Below are positions 1 through 10,314 of a DNA stretch of 64,000 nt, piece by piece; positions within the stretch are counted from its first letter, which is position 1, and every line of letters begins with the position of its first letter. Both the position numbers and the translations under genes were made by a program. The stretch spans positions 18,164 to 82,163 of the forward strand of contig CAJXSU010000004.1 in the NCBI GenBank assembly GCA_913061465.1, in the 5' to 3' direction. The notes below the pieces were generated by a model. That model saw only the letters and a list, made by a program, of their open reading frames with translations. It was not told where the DNA came from and did not search any database. This stretch comes from an uncultured Flavobacterium sp. GTDB lineage: Bacteria > Bacteroidota > Bacteroidia > Flavobacteriales > Flavobacteriaceae.

Positions 1-1
1 T

Positions 2-2554
2 AAAAATGACAAAGGAATTCTAGAATATTCAAGTTTATATTTTAAATACCCAACCAAAAAAGCACCTTTATTGCCTGTATTTTTAAATATAGTATCAGCA
101 AATGGAGTTATTTATTTTCAATCTTTCCAACAAATTTTCATATACAATCCAAATAACAGTGAGTTGAATACAGTGCCTGCAATTAAGGGTTTTAGTAAGC
201 TTTTTTCCTCCAATGATAGAGTCTTTGTTCAAGATGTTTCCATTGGCTTATTTGAAATTATAGACAATCAAAAAAAAATAATTAAGGGTTCAGAAAATTT
301 ATCCTTAAATATTATTGAAGTATTTGAAACTAAAAAGAAAGGTTTAATAATTGCCACAAAAAACAATGGTTTCTGGTTTTTAGAGAATGGATTATTAAAA
401 AAGAAACAATGGAAGATTAATACTGAAATAGAAAAATCTATTGTTACTGATGTTGAAAAATACATAAACGATCTATTTATAGTTGGAACTCTTAGAGATG
501 GATTTTACATTATTTCTAATGAAGGCCTAAAATTAGCTCATTTTAATAAAAATAATGGAATTTCAAATAATGCTATTCGTAAAATTTTTGTAGATAATAA
601 TCATAATATTTGGTTGGGAACAGAATCCGGTATTAGTTATCTAGAATTAAACAGTAATACTAAATATCTTTTAGACAACAAAAGTGGCTTTGGAACTGTA
701 TACACAAGTTTTTTAAAAGGCACTTCTTTATACTTAGGAACCTATCAAGGTCTGTTTGTTAAGGATATTGAAAATTCTTTTTCAGAACCAAAACTTGTTA
801 ATAATAGTGCAGAGCAAATATGGAACATAGATGAAGTAGATGGACAATTAATTGTTGGAAGTGATAAAGGACTTTCTGTGGTTCGTGATAATTCTCTAGA
901 AACCATTCACTTGGAGGGTGGAGCCTGGACCTTTGTTAAACATCCTAAAATTGAGAACCTTATGTATGTTGGTTTTTATTCTGGAGTAGCTGTTTTTAAA
1001 AAAACCAATAATCAATGGAATTTTATAAGAAAATTTGAGAATTTTGGTGAGTCTTCAAGATTTTTAGAATTTGATCAATACAATCAGTTGTGGGTTGCTC
1101 ATCCATCAAAAGGGTATTATAGACTTAAATTAACTGATAGTGCTACAGAATTGATTGATGTTGAATTTTATGGTGTAGAAAATAAAAATATTTCAAGGTA
1201 TTCATATTTCTGTAAAATTGATGGAAACTTGGTGTTTTATAATCCAGAAGGTTTCTTTTTTTATGATGCCCTTGATAATGAATTTATAAAAGCTTCATAC
1301 CCTTCAGAAATATTTAAAGGGCTTAAAAACATTAATTACATCTTACAGGATGAAAATATTTTTTGGTATTCTACACCAAATTTTTTTGGGTATGTCTTTA
1401 GAAATGGAAATGACTTTAATAAAATTCAAGAGCCTTTTTATACAATTTGGAATCGTCATTTAAAAGATTTTAATAATGTTAAAAAAATTAATAAATCAAT
1501 TTATGCATTGGGTATAGATAATGGTATGATTTTTCATGACATTGACAAAATATTAAATAAAAAACCACAAGTATCGCCAATAATTAAATCATTACAATTT
1601 ATAAGCTCAAAGGATACGATTACTGCATCTGTAAATTTAAAAAATGATCTAAAAATACCCTACAGTAATAATTTTTTAAAAATTAGAGTTGCTATTCCAA
1701 AATCTCCAATAAGTAATTCTAGACAATTTCAATATAAATTAAGTGGGTTGGAAAATGAATGGTCTAATTGGGTTAATGAATCTGAAATTAAATTTCCATC
1801 ACTTGCCTCAGGTAATTACATTTTAGAAATAAGAGCAAAAATTGAAGTTAATCATGTAACTGAAAGTATAAAAATACCTTTTTACATTAATTATCCATGG
1901 TATATTTCCAGAATTGCTAAAATAATTTATCTCTTAATATTTTTTATAATATTTATTAGTTATAGAGCTTTCTTAAAAACAAAAAACAATAAATATGTGC
2001 AAAAATTAAAGCAATTAGAAAAACAAAAAAGAGAACGTCAAAAAGAAAAGTTTGAATTAGAAAAATTAGCAACTGATAAGGAACTATTATTATTAAAAGA
2101 GAAAAATTTAAATCTAGAAATTAAAAAGAAAGACTTTGCTTTGGCTTCTTCAACACTTAATAATATAAAAAAGAAAGAGCTTCTTATTGATTTAATTAAG
2201 GATATAAAAAGTATCGATGATGATATAGTAGATAGTTCTTTACATTATTCTTTTAAAAAATTAATCAAGAAAATTGACAATCATATTTTAGATAAAGAAG
2301 ACTGGTTGGCCTTTGAACTTCATTTCAGAAATTCTCATTCTCAGTTTTTTGTTAACCTAAGAGATAGGCATCCAGATTTATCCTCAAACGAAATTAAACT
2401 TAGTGCTTATCTCAAATTAAATCTTTCTTCAAAAGAAATTGCATCGCTTATGAATGTAGCGATTACAAGTATAGAACAAAGCAGATATCGTTTAAGGAAA
2501 AAATTCAATCTATCTAAAGAAGTAAACTTATCTAATTATATTCAAAGTTTTTGA
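2..2554 (+). CDS. PUL regulator: two-component-type beta-propeller sensor, Y_Y_Y domain, one TM helix, coiled coil, C-terminal LuxR-type HTH; 5' end lies outside the window
   Basis: Repeated propeller motifs (GISNNAIRKIFVDNNHNIWLGTESGISYL), Y_Y_Y-like FQYKLSGLENEWSNW, TM IAKIIYLLIFFIIFISYRAFL, C-terminal HTH LSSKEIASLMNVAITSIEQSRYRLRKKFNL. The frame is open back to base 2, so the tracked start at 71 (a TTG) is a window artefact. Confidence 0.85.
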   Translation, partial: KNDKGILEYSSLYFKYPTKKAPLLPVFLNIVSANGVIYFQSFQQIFIYNPNNSELNTVPAIKGFSKLFSSNDRVFVQDVSIGLFEIIDNQKKIIKGSENLSLNIIEVFETKKKGLIIATKNNGFWFLENGLLKKKQWKINTEIEKSIVTDVEKYINDLFIVGTLRDGFYIISNEGLKLAHFNKNNGISNNAIRKIFVDNNHNIWLGTESGISYLELNSNTKYLLDNKSGFGTVYTSFLKGTSLYLGTYQGLFVKDIENSFSEPKLVNNSAEQIWNIDEVDGQLIVGSDKGLSVVRDNSLETIHLEGGAWTFVKHPKIENLMYVGFYSGVAVFKKTNNQWNFIRKFENFGESSRFLEFDQYNQLWVAHPSKGYYRLKLTDSATELIDVEFYGVENKNISRYSYFCKIDGNLVFYNPEGFFFYDALDNEFIKASYPSEIFKGLKNINYILQDENIFWYSTPNFFGYVFRNGNDFNKIQEPFYTIWNRHLKDFNNVKKINKSIYALGIDNGMIFHDIDKILNKKPQVSPIIKSLQFISSKDTITASVNLKNDLKIPYSNNFLKIRVAIPKSPISNSRQFQYKLSGLENEWSNWVNESEIKFPSLASGNYILEIRAKIEVNHVTESIKIPFYINYPWYISRIAKIIYLLIFFIIFISYRAFLKTKNNKYVQKLKQLEKQKRERQKEKFELEKLATDKELLLLKEKNLNLEIKKKDFALASSTLNNIKKKELLIDLIKDIKSIDDDIVDSSLHYSFKKLIKKIDNHILDKEDWLAFELHFRNSHSQFFVNLRDRHPDLSSNEIKLSAYLKLNLSSKEIASLMNVAITSIEQSRYRLRKKFNLSKEVNLSNYIQSF

Positions 2555-2758
2555 TTTATATTAAACTTCTGTTTATCAATGCATTATTATTTTTAACAAA
2601 GTTTTTGTAGAGGTGTTTTTTTTAAATTTATAGCTTTTGTAAAGGTATCATAATTGTTGTTTACTGGTTTTAAAAGTATTTTTGTAAAATGCTACAGATA
2701 AATTTTTAATTATTTGTTGTTAAAAAAATTAAATAATTAATTTATAATTCTTTTTAAA

Positions 2759-5185
2759 ATGAAATTAAGATTATTACTCGTTCTAATTATGACCTCATTT
2801 ATTATTAAAGCTCAGGAGGTTGCCCATATAGATTTTGATGATAACAATCCCAACATTGTTTTTAATAGTTGGAACACCTCTTCAACTTTTGCCAAAGTTT
2901 CTAATCCTGTATCTGACGCTACAAATCCCTCTGCTTTTGTTGGTCAGTTTACTGCTGGAGACAATAATGATATTGGTATTGGGGTAATTGATCCTACATC
3001 TATTTTTACTTCGCCATTTAACTTAGAGTCAAATTCTATTTTTAAAATGAAAGTTTTTTCAACTGAAGAGATAGATGTTACATTTCATTTAGAAAATTCA
3101 CCTGATTGGGGTAATTTCATTGAAGTTTCAGACTCTGTTGAATCCTCTGACTTAAACCAATGGGTTGAGCTTATTTTCGATTTTAGTAATTATCCTAATA
3201 TCTTTATGAATAATATTGTTATTAAAATTGGTGGTTCTAACACAACTCAGGGAGATATTTATTTTTTCGATGATATTAAAGGACCGGAATTGTATACTTC
3301 TCCTGCTCAGGAATTTTCACCTGCAGATGGTGATGTTGACACTTCAGTATCTACAAATTTAGAAATTACCACCAATGACTTTTTTAGAAATTTAGATGAT
3401 TCTGAAATTACAGATTTAAGTAATAGTGTTGCTGTTAGAATAGGTAGTGAAAACGGTGAGGATGTTTCTTTTTCTGCAGATATAAATCAAGATAAAAATA
3501 GAATAACAATTAATCCGTCTCTAGATTTAGAGAATTCTACAACCTATTGGTATGGAATTATTGATGGTTCTATCGAATATTCAAATGACTTACCTGTAAC
3601 AGGAGTTTCTGCAACATTTACAACAAAAGAGGGAGTAATTGGAGATATAAATGATATGCTTTTTGATTTTGATACTACGAACACAAATGTTGGATTTGAA
3701 TCTTGGGGTGGAGTTGGATTTGCTGTTATTGAAAACCCAGATAAGTCTGGAATTAATGTATCAAATAATGTAGGAGAATATACATATAATGATGGTAGTG
3801 CAGGATTGGAAAATTCTTTAGTAAATGGTGCTACTCCATTATTACCATTCGATTTTGCTGAAACTCCATTCATAAAAGTAAAAGTATGGGTAAATAAACC
3901 TGTAGGGGTTTCAGTTAGACTTCAAAACTTCCCAGATTATGGACAGGGTCACGAGCAAAAAATCGAAGTAACAGAAATTAATACATGGGTAGAATTAGTG
4001 TTTAATTTTGGTGCAATTACTGCCACTAATTATGACAGAGTTCAAATCTATTTTGATAAAGATGGAAATGGAGACTCCTCTATCGGTGATACCTATTATT
4101 TTGATGACTATCTAAAAAGTAATGTCGCACCAGTTGTTCAGAATACGATGTATCCTGAGAATAATGCAACTGATGTCACACTAATAACTAAGCCAGTAAT
4201 TTCATCCAATTTTCAATTTAGAAATATTGATAATTCCACTATTGAAGATGCCTCAAATGTTGTAGAATTAAGAGAAAATAATGCAACAGGAACTTTAGTT
4301 GCCATGACAGCTTCTTTAAGTTCTGATAATTCATCGATAACTATTAGACCAGATATATTACTTTCCCCTAATACAACCTATTGGTTTGGAATTAAAGAAA
4401 ATACCATTGAATACGCTGAAAGTGAAGATATTGTAACTGGAGTTTCCTCAACATTTACAACTACTTCTTCGGCTATTAATTTTGTTATCTATGATGACTT
4501 TGACGGAACATCATCAACAACTATTATTGAGTCAATGGGAGATCCAGAAGCTCCTTTTACAACTGTTACTGATCCAGCAGGTGGAGCTAATATGGTTAAA
4601 AAATGGGAAAAAGGCAATTCATGGGGTGGCTGGGAAAGAATTCATCTTCAACTAAACGCTCCATATGATGCTGCTCAGGATGATATATTTTCTTTTAGAG
4701 TATATTCACCTGTTACTACAGGAATTAGATTTAAAGTTGCTGATGCTAGAGATGATAGTGAAATTAATGCTCAATACGAGACAGATGAAGAGATTATATT
4801 TGAGAATCAATGGCAAACAGTATATTTAAATACTTCTGAACTTGCAGACGGTGTTGAGTTTGATCATATATTTATTTTTCTAGGAAGAGGAGATACTACA
4901 AACACTACTTTTTATATAGATGACATTATGGGGCCTCAATTACAAGGTACTGCTTCAGTAAGTAATTTTGATAAACCGAGTTTTGAGTTTTTTCCAAACC
5001 CAACAACAGATATGCTATATTTTCCAAATTTAGATGGGAAAAAAGATATTCGTATTTTTGATATCAATTCTAAACAAATATTCAAAAAAACAATACACTT
5101 AAATGAGTTGTCTATAAGAAACTTAAAACCTGGTTTGTACTTTTTACAAGTTAATGGTCAGTTTAAGAAATTAATAAAACAATAA
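2759..5185 (+). CDS. T9SS-sorted surface protein with repeated jelly-roll-like modules and SbsA/Big_5 Ig-like domains; putative surface glycan-binding protein
   Basis: Signal peptide MKLRLLLVLIMTSFIIKAQ; three modules ending in FFDDIKGP / YFDDYLKS / YIDDIMGP; two Ig-like blocks with NTTYWFGIKENTIEY...VTGVSSTFTT; C-terminal FEFFPNPTTDMLYF...LKPGLYFLQVNGQFKKLIKQ. Confidence 0.75.
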   Translation: MKLRLLLVLIMTSFIIKAQEVAHIDFDDNNPNIVFNSWNTSSTFAKVSNPVSDATNPSAFVGQFTAGDNNDIGIGVIDPTSIFTSPFNLESNSIFKMKVFSTEEIDVTFHLENSPDWGNFIEVSDSVESSDLNQWVELIFDFSNYPNIFMNNIVIKIGGSNTTQGDIYFFDDIKGPELYTSPAQEFSPADGDVDTSVSTNLEITTNDFFRNLDDSEITDLSNSVAVRIGSENGEDVSFSADINQDKNRITINPSLDLENSTTYWYGIIDGSIEYSNDLPVTGVSATFTTKEGVIGDINDMLFDFDTTNTNVGFESWGGVGFAVIENPDKSGINVSNNVGEYTYNDGSAGLENSLVNGATPLLPFDFAETPFIKVKVWVNKPVGVSVRLQNFPDYGQGHEQKIEVTEINTWVELVFNFGAITATNYDRVQIYFDKDGNGDSSIGDTYYFDDYLKSNVAPVVQNTMYPENNATDVTLITKPVISSNFQFRNIDNSTIEDASNVVELRENNATGTLVAMTASLSSDNSSITIRPDILLSPNTTYWFGIKENTIEYAESEDIVTGVSSTFTTTSSAINFVIYDDFDGTSSTTIIESMGDPEAPFTTVTDPAGGANMVKKWEKGNSWGGWERIHLQLNAPYDAAQDDIFSFRVYSPVTTGIRFKVADARDDSEINAQYETDEEIIFENQWQTVYLNTSELADGVEFDHIFIFLGRGDTTNTTFYIDDIMGPQLQGTASVSNFDKPSFEFFPNPTTDMLYFPNLDGKKDIRIFDINSKQIFKKTIHLNELSIRNLKPGLYFLQVNGQFKKLIKQ

Positions 5186-5209
5186 TATTTATAACATAAA
5201 TAAAAAGTT

Positions 5210-5236
5210 CATAGCAGGAAGAATTTTCCTGCTATG
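5210..5236 (+). terminator. Perfect 11-bp hairpin (catagcaggaa/ttcctgctatg) between the surface-protein gene and susC; terminator or attenuator
   Basis: CATAGCAGGAA-gaatt-TTCCTGCTATG followed by ttattttactttt. Confidence 0.6.
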
Positions 5237-5260
5237 TTATTTTACTTTTAAACACATAGT

Positions 5261-8200
5261 ATGAATAAATCAACCGTATTATTTTTAAAAATAGTTCCAT
5301 TTCTATTTTTGTTTATTCCGAGTATTTTGTTTTCTCAAACTGTAATAGTTTCAGGAGAGGTAGTAGATGATAAAGGTGATGCTCTTCCCGGTGTTTCAAT
5401 AATTGTAGAAGGAACTACTAACGGTGCAGAAACAGATTTTGATGGAAATTATGTTATAAACATTAATACTCCAAACGCAGTTTTAATATTTTCTTATTTG
5501 GGTTTTGAAACTCAAAAAATTAAAATTTCAGATCAAAAGAAAATTAATGTAATTCTAAAAGAAAGTTCAGATCAATTGGATGAAATTAGGATTGTTGCCT
5601 TTTCAAAGCAAAAAAAGAATAGCGTTATTGGTTCAATGACTTCAATTAAAGCTTCAGAATTAAAACAACCAACTTCAAATATTACGAATGCCTTAGCAGG
5701 TAAAATTTCTGGATTAATATCCTATCAAAGATCTGGTGAGCCTGGTCAAGATAATGCTGCCTTTTTTATTCGAGGAGTTACAACATTCGGATTTAACAAT
5801 AGCCCACTAATCTTATTGGATGGCTTACAAATTACTACTTCAGATTTGGCAAGAATAGAACCAGATAATATTGCAACTTTTTCAATTATGAAAGATGCAA
5901 CAGCAACATCTTTGTATGGTGCTAGAGGTGCAAATGGTGTTGTGTTAGTTACTACAAAAGAAGGGAAAAAAGGAAAAGCTAAAGTTTCTGTTCGTTTTGA
6001 AAGTGCATTTTCTAGTCCTTCTAAAATAAATAGTTTTTTAGGAGCTGTAGATTATATGGAGCTTTATAATAGGGCGCAAAGAATGAGAGATCAATCTGCA
6101 ATTTTATTGTATTCAAAACCTAAAATAGAGGGAACTTTAAATGGACTTAATCCTAATTTGTATCCAGACGTAGATTGGTACAATGAATTGTTTAATGATG
6201 TTGCTCTTAATAAGCGATTAAATGTTAATATAAATGGAGGTGGAGAGGTAGCTCAATACTACTTATCTGTTTCTAATTCTAATGAAAAAGGATTGCTTAA
6301 AATAGATCCTCTTAATAATTTCAATAATAACATAGATATTAATCGATCAAACTTAAGAGCTAATATTAATATCAATTTAACAAAAACAACCAAAGTAGCT
6401 GCTAAATTTTATTCATTGTTTGAACGCTATAATGGCCCAATCGTAAGTGCCTCAGACATCTTTAGGCAAGTAGCTCAAGCCAATCCTGCAAATTTCCCAA
6501 AAGTTTTTGAGGCAGACGAAGCTTCGGCAAATTTTAATCACACTCTTTTTGGAAATAAAGGTAATGGTGGCTTTGCTAATCCATATGCAGAAAGTGTCAG
6601 GGGGTTTAAAGATAGATTTTCAAACACCACTTTAGCTCAATTTCAGATTAACCAAGATCTTGGTTTTATAACAGACGGTTTAAAGCTTCGAGCACTAGCT
6701 TCTGTAAGAACATATTCAGAAAACCAAAATGAGAGAAGTTTTACTCCCTTTTATTACGGAATTTCTGAAGTTGAAACCTCAGAGGGAATTATAAATTCAT
6801 TGTATCAAATTCAAGAAGGAACAGAGTTTTTAAATAATCCATTAGTCAATAATTATGGGAATAGTAATTTTTACTATGAAGCAGTCCTGGAGTACAATAA
6901 AACACTTAACGAAAAACATGATTTTAGTGGTTTATTAGTTTCTTATTTTCAAGAATCATTAAATACAATTTCTGGAAATACTGCATTTTCTACATTACCA
7001 TCTAGAAATATGGGTATTTCTGGAAGAGCTTCTTATAATTATGATGCGAGATATTTTAGCGAGTTTAATTTTGGTTATAACGGTTCAGAAAAATTTGCTG
7101 AAAAGAATCGTTTTGGTTTTTTCCCGTCTGTTGGTTTTGGTTGGATTGCTTCAAATGAAACTTTTTTCAAAGAAAATATGCCATCAGTTAATTTATTGAA
7201 ACTTAAATATACTTATGGATTAGTAGGAAATGACGGAATATCGGGTCCTAGTGATCGATTCTTTTATTTATCAGAGGTAAATCTAAATAATGGTGGAACA
7301 GGGTATTCATTTGGAACGAATTATAATAATTATTACAATGGATATATTATTAATCGTTATGCAAATGAAAACGTAACCTGGGAAGTTGCAACAAAATCTA
7401 ATATTGGTTTAGAACTAGGACTCTTCAATAAAGTAAGCATTCAAGCAGATTATTTTACTGAACATCGAAGAAATATTTACATGGAACGAGAGTATATTCC
7501 AGAAACTTCAGGACTAACAGCTGTAATTAGCAGTAATATTGGTGAAGTTAAAGCAAAAGGTATAGACTTCTCAATCGATTATAACCATGCTTTTAGTGGA
7601 GATTTTTATATTACAGCTCGAGGAAACTTTACATATGCTACTAATAAAATATTAGTGAATGGAGAACCGCAATTTCAAAACCAAAATTTAAGTAGAATTG
7701 GTTATCCTGTAAATCAACAATGGGGTTATGTTGCCGAAAGATTATTTATTGATCAGGAAGATATTGATAACTCGCCAGAGCAATTTAATGGATTTTCAAC
7801 TACTAATTCTTATTTACCCGGAGATATTAAATATACAGATATTAATAACGATGGTGTTATAAATGAAAATGATCAAGTTCCAATTGGAAAACCAACAGTA
7901 CCTGAAATTGTCTATGGTTTTGGTATCTCCGCTGTCTATAAGAATTTAGACTTTTCTATCTTTATGCAAGGTTCGGCAAGATCATCTTTTTTTATCAACC
8001 CGAATGATATTTCACCATTTGTAAATGAACGAAATGCGTTAAGTATCATAGCAAATAATCATTGGTCTGAAGATAATCCAGATCCAAACGCTTTTTGGCC
8101 TAGATTATCAACTTATGAGATACAAAATAATCAAAAAACATCTACTTGGTGGTTAAGAGATGGAGATTTTTTACGTCTAAAAAGTTTAGAGATAGGATAT

Positions 8201-8377
8201 ACGATCCCTGAAAATTGGGGGAGTATTTTTTCTACAGCAAATATAAGACTGTATTTAACAGGATTAAATTTATTTCATTTTTCAAAATTTGATTTATGGG
8301 ATCCAGAATTAGCAGGTAATGGTCTTGGTTATCCACTACAAAGAGTTATAAACGTTGGTGCCCAAGTAAAATTTTAA
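5261..8377 (+). CDS. SusC/RagA family TonB-linked outer membrane protein
   Basis: Carboxypeptidase-regulatory-like domain VSGEVVDDKGDALPGVSIIVEGTTNGAETDFDGNY; plug GARGANGVVLVTTKEGKKG; C-terminal beta-barrel. Confidence 0.97.
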   Translation: MNKSTVLFLKIVPFLFLFIPSILFSQTVIVSGEVVDDKGDALPGVSIIVEGTTNGAETDFDGNYVININTPNAVLIFSYLGFETQKIKISDQKKINVILKESSDQLDEIRIVAFSKQKKNSVIGSMTSIKASELKQPTSNITNALAGKISGLISYQRSGEPGQDNAAFFIRGVTTFGFNNSPLILLDGLQITTSDLARIEPDNIATFSIMKDATATSLYGARGANGVVLVTTKEGKKGKAKVSVRFESAFSSPSKINSFLGAVDYMELYNRAQRMRDQSAILLYSKPKIEGTLNGLNPNLYPDVDWYNELFNDVALNKRLNVNINGGGEVAQYYLSVSNSNEKGLLKIDPLNNFNNNIDINRSNLRANININLTKTTKVAAKFYSLFERYNGPIVSASDIFRQVAQANPANFPKVFEADEASANFNHTLFGNKGNGGFANPYAESVRGFKDRFSNTTLAQFQINQDLGFITDGLKLRALASVRTYSENQNERSFTPFYYGISEVETSEGIINSLYQIQEGTEFLNNPLVNNYGNSNFYYEAVLEYNKTLNEKHDFSGLLVSYFQESLNTISGNTAFSTLPSRNMGISGRASYNYDARYFSEFNFGYNGSEKFAEKNRFGFFPSVGFGWIASNETFFKENMPSVNLLKLKYTYGLVGNDGISGPSDRFFYLSEVNLNNGGTGYSFGTNYNNYYNGYIINRYANENVTWEVATKSNIGLELGLFNKVSIQADYFTEHRRNIYMEREYIPETSGLTAVISSNIGEVKAKGIDFSIDYNHAFSGDFYITARGNFTYATNKILVNGEPQFQNQNLSRIGYPVNQQWGYVAERLFIDQEDIDNSPEQFNGFSTTNSYLPGDIKYTDINNDGVINENDQVPIGKPTVPEIVYGFGISAVYKNLDFSIFMQGSARSSFFINPNDISPFVNERNALSIIANNHWSEDNPDPNAFWPRLSTYEIQNNQKTSTWWLRDGDFLRLKSLEIGYTIPENWGSIFSTANIRLYLTGLNLFHFSKFDLWDPELAGNGLGYPLQRVINVGAQVKF

Positions 8378-8387
8378 TAAGTAACAA

Positions 8388-10307
8388 ATGAAAATTAAAA
8401 ACAAACACATCGCAATTTTATTAGGTAGTATTTTTATTTTTACTAGTTGTGAAGATTATTTGGATATAGTTCCAGACGGTACACAAGAATTGAGTCTACT
8501 CTTTAATAGAAAAGAAACAGCTTATAATGCTTTAGCTAATAGTTATAGTTATTTACCTCAAAGTGATGGAACTTATGCTAGTTATGTTTTAGCTAGCGAC
8601 GAAGTTGCTGTTCCGATATCAAAAGAGCCAAATTCTATAAAGTTAATGAAAGGTCAGCAAAACATTTCATCTCCTTTAATGGGGTATTGGTCTGGTTTCT
8701 CTGCGAATGGAAGAGGTCAAGGGTCTCTATGGGAAGGGATTCGAAGTTGTAATACCCTCATAGATAACATTGATTTGGTGGTAGATATGACTCAAGAAGA
8801 AAAAAATCAATGGAAAGCCGAAGCTAGCTTTTTAAAGGCATATTATCATTTTTTATTAGTCAGTAACTATGGACCAATTCCTATAGTAGATGTTAATTTA
8901 CCAATTAGTGCCTCTGATGAAGAAGTCAGACTAGATAGAAAATCAGTAGATGAATGTTTCACCTACATAGTTGAAACCATCGATAATGCAATTAATGATT
9001 TACCTGAAAGAGTTATTGGAAATAATGATTTGGGAAGAATTGATCAAGTAATTGCAAAATCTATTAAATCAAAAGTTTTATTATTTAGTGCAAGCCCATT
9101 ATTTAATGGTAATACTCAATTTTATGCTGGATTTGTTAATGCTGATGGTCAAAATTACTTTAATCAAAGTTATGATGAATCTAAGTGGGAATTTGCAGCC
9201 ATTGCTGCAAAAGAAGCATTTGAAGCAGCGATTGCTCAGGGAACATCTATGTATTATTTTACCGATACTCCCCCTAGTTTTGATACTAATAATTTTCAGT
9301 ACCAATTAATAAGAGATCAGTACAATAGTAGGTATGTTGTTACAGATCCATGGAATTCAGAACTTATATGGGGAAATTCTAGCCCGGTATCTAACGGTCA
9401 ATATTGGCAGATACAATCACCAGCCATGATGAAAAGCCCTGCATCTTCATCTGTAGAAGCTGCATGGCAATGGTTAGCTCCAAGTGTTCGAATGGCTGAA
9501 ACCTATTATACCAAAAATGGTCTTCCTATTGATGAAGATTTATCTTTTGATTTTACAAATAGATTTGAACCAACAACAATTGCTTTTAATCAAAGATTTT
9601 ATGCTCAATTTGCACAAAGAACAGCCAAGCTAAATTTAAATAGAGAGCCTCGTTTTTATGCATCTATTGGTTTTGATAGAGGAGTAAACAGAACTTGGGG
9701 TAGTATTTGGAATTTAAAAATGCGAAAAGGAGAAATTCATGGAAGAATAGCTAACACATCTGATTACTTAGTAACTGGCTACGCATTAAAGAAATTAGTT
9801 CACCAAGATTCTGAGGGAGATGCTTATAATAAATCTATCACTTATCCATGGCCAATAATCAGATTAAGTGAGTTGTATTTGAACTATGCTGAAGCATTAA
9901 ACGAATTTAGTGGTCCATCATCTGAGGTTTACGACGCTCTTAATATTATAAGAGATAGAGCGGGTATTCCATCGGTTCAAGAAGCTTGGACTAATACAGC
10001 TTATGCTGCAACTCCAAATAAACATACAACAAAAGAAGGATTGAGAGAAATCATTCGTCAAGAAAGAATGATTGAATTAGCATTTGAAGGTCATCGATAT
10101 TATGATATTAGAAGATGGAAATTAGCCGAGGAGTATTTTTCTACACCAATAAAGGGTTGGTCTGTAGATGAAGAATTAGAAAATAATTACTATCAAATTA
10201 TGGACGTTAGTTTACGTTCTTTTTCTTCTCCCAGAGATTATCTACAACCAATTAGTTTTGATGAAATTTCTAGAAACCCTAATTTAATTCAAAATCCAGG
10301 TTGGTAA
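8388..10307 (+). CDS. SusD/RagB family nutrient-binding outer membrane lipoprotein
   Basis: Lipobox FTSCEDYLDI; WKAEASFLKAYYHFLLVSNYGPIPI; RLSELYLNYAEALNE; RQERMIELAFEGHRYYDIRRWK. Confidence 0.97.
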   Translation: MKIKNKHIAILLGSIFIFTSCEDYLDIVPDGTQELSLLFNRKETAYNALANSYSYLPQSDGTYASYVLASDEVAVPISKEPNSIKLMKGQQNISSPLMGYWSGFSANGRGQGSLWEGIRSCNTLIDNIDLVVDMTQEEKNQWKAEASFLKAYYHFLLVSNYGPIPIVDVNLPISASDEEVRLDRKSVDECFTYIVETIDNAINDLPERVIGNNDLGRIDQVIAKSIKSKVLLFSASPLFNGNTQFYAGFVNADGQNYFNQSYDESKWEFAAIAAKEAFEAAIAQGTSMYYFTDTPPSFDTNNFQYQLIRDQYNSRYVVTDPWNSELIWGNSSPVSNGQYWQIQSPAMMKSPASSSVEAAWQWLAPSVRMAETYYTKNGLPIDEDLSFDFTNRFEPTTIAFNQRFYAQFAQRTAKLNLNREPRFYASIGFDRGVNRTWGSIWNLKMRKGEIHGRIANTSDYLVTGYALKKLVHQDSEGDAYNKSITYPWPIIRLSELYLNYAEALNEFSGPSSEVYDALNIIRDRAGIPSVQEAWTNTAYAATPNKHTTKEGLREIIRQERMIELAFEGHRYYDIRRWKLAEEYFSTPIKGWSVDEELENNYYQIMDVSLRSFSSPRDYLQPISFDEISRNPNLIQNPGW

Positions 10308-10314
10308 AAAATAT

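Noticed and set aside
3544-3873. 109-aa minus-strand ORF
   Set aside because: Antisense inside the T9SS surface-protein gene, no signal or motif.
9052-9309. 85-aa + and 68-aa - ORFs inside susD
   Set aside because: Out-of-frame or antisense to a clear SusD gene with low-complexity composition.
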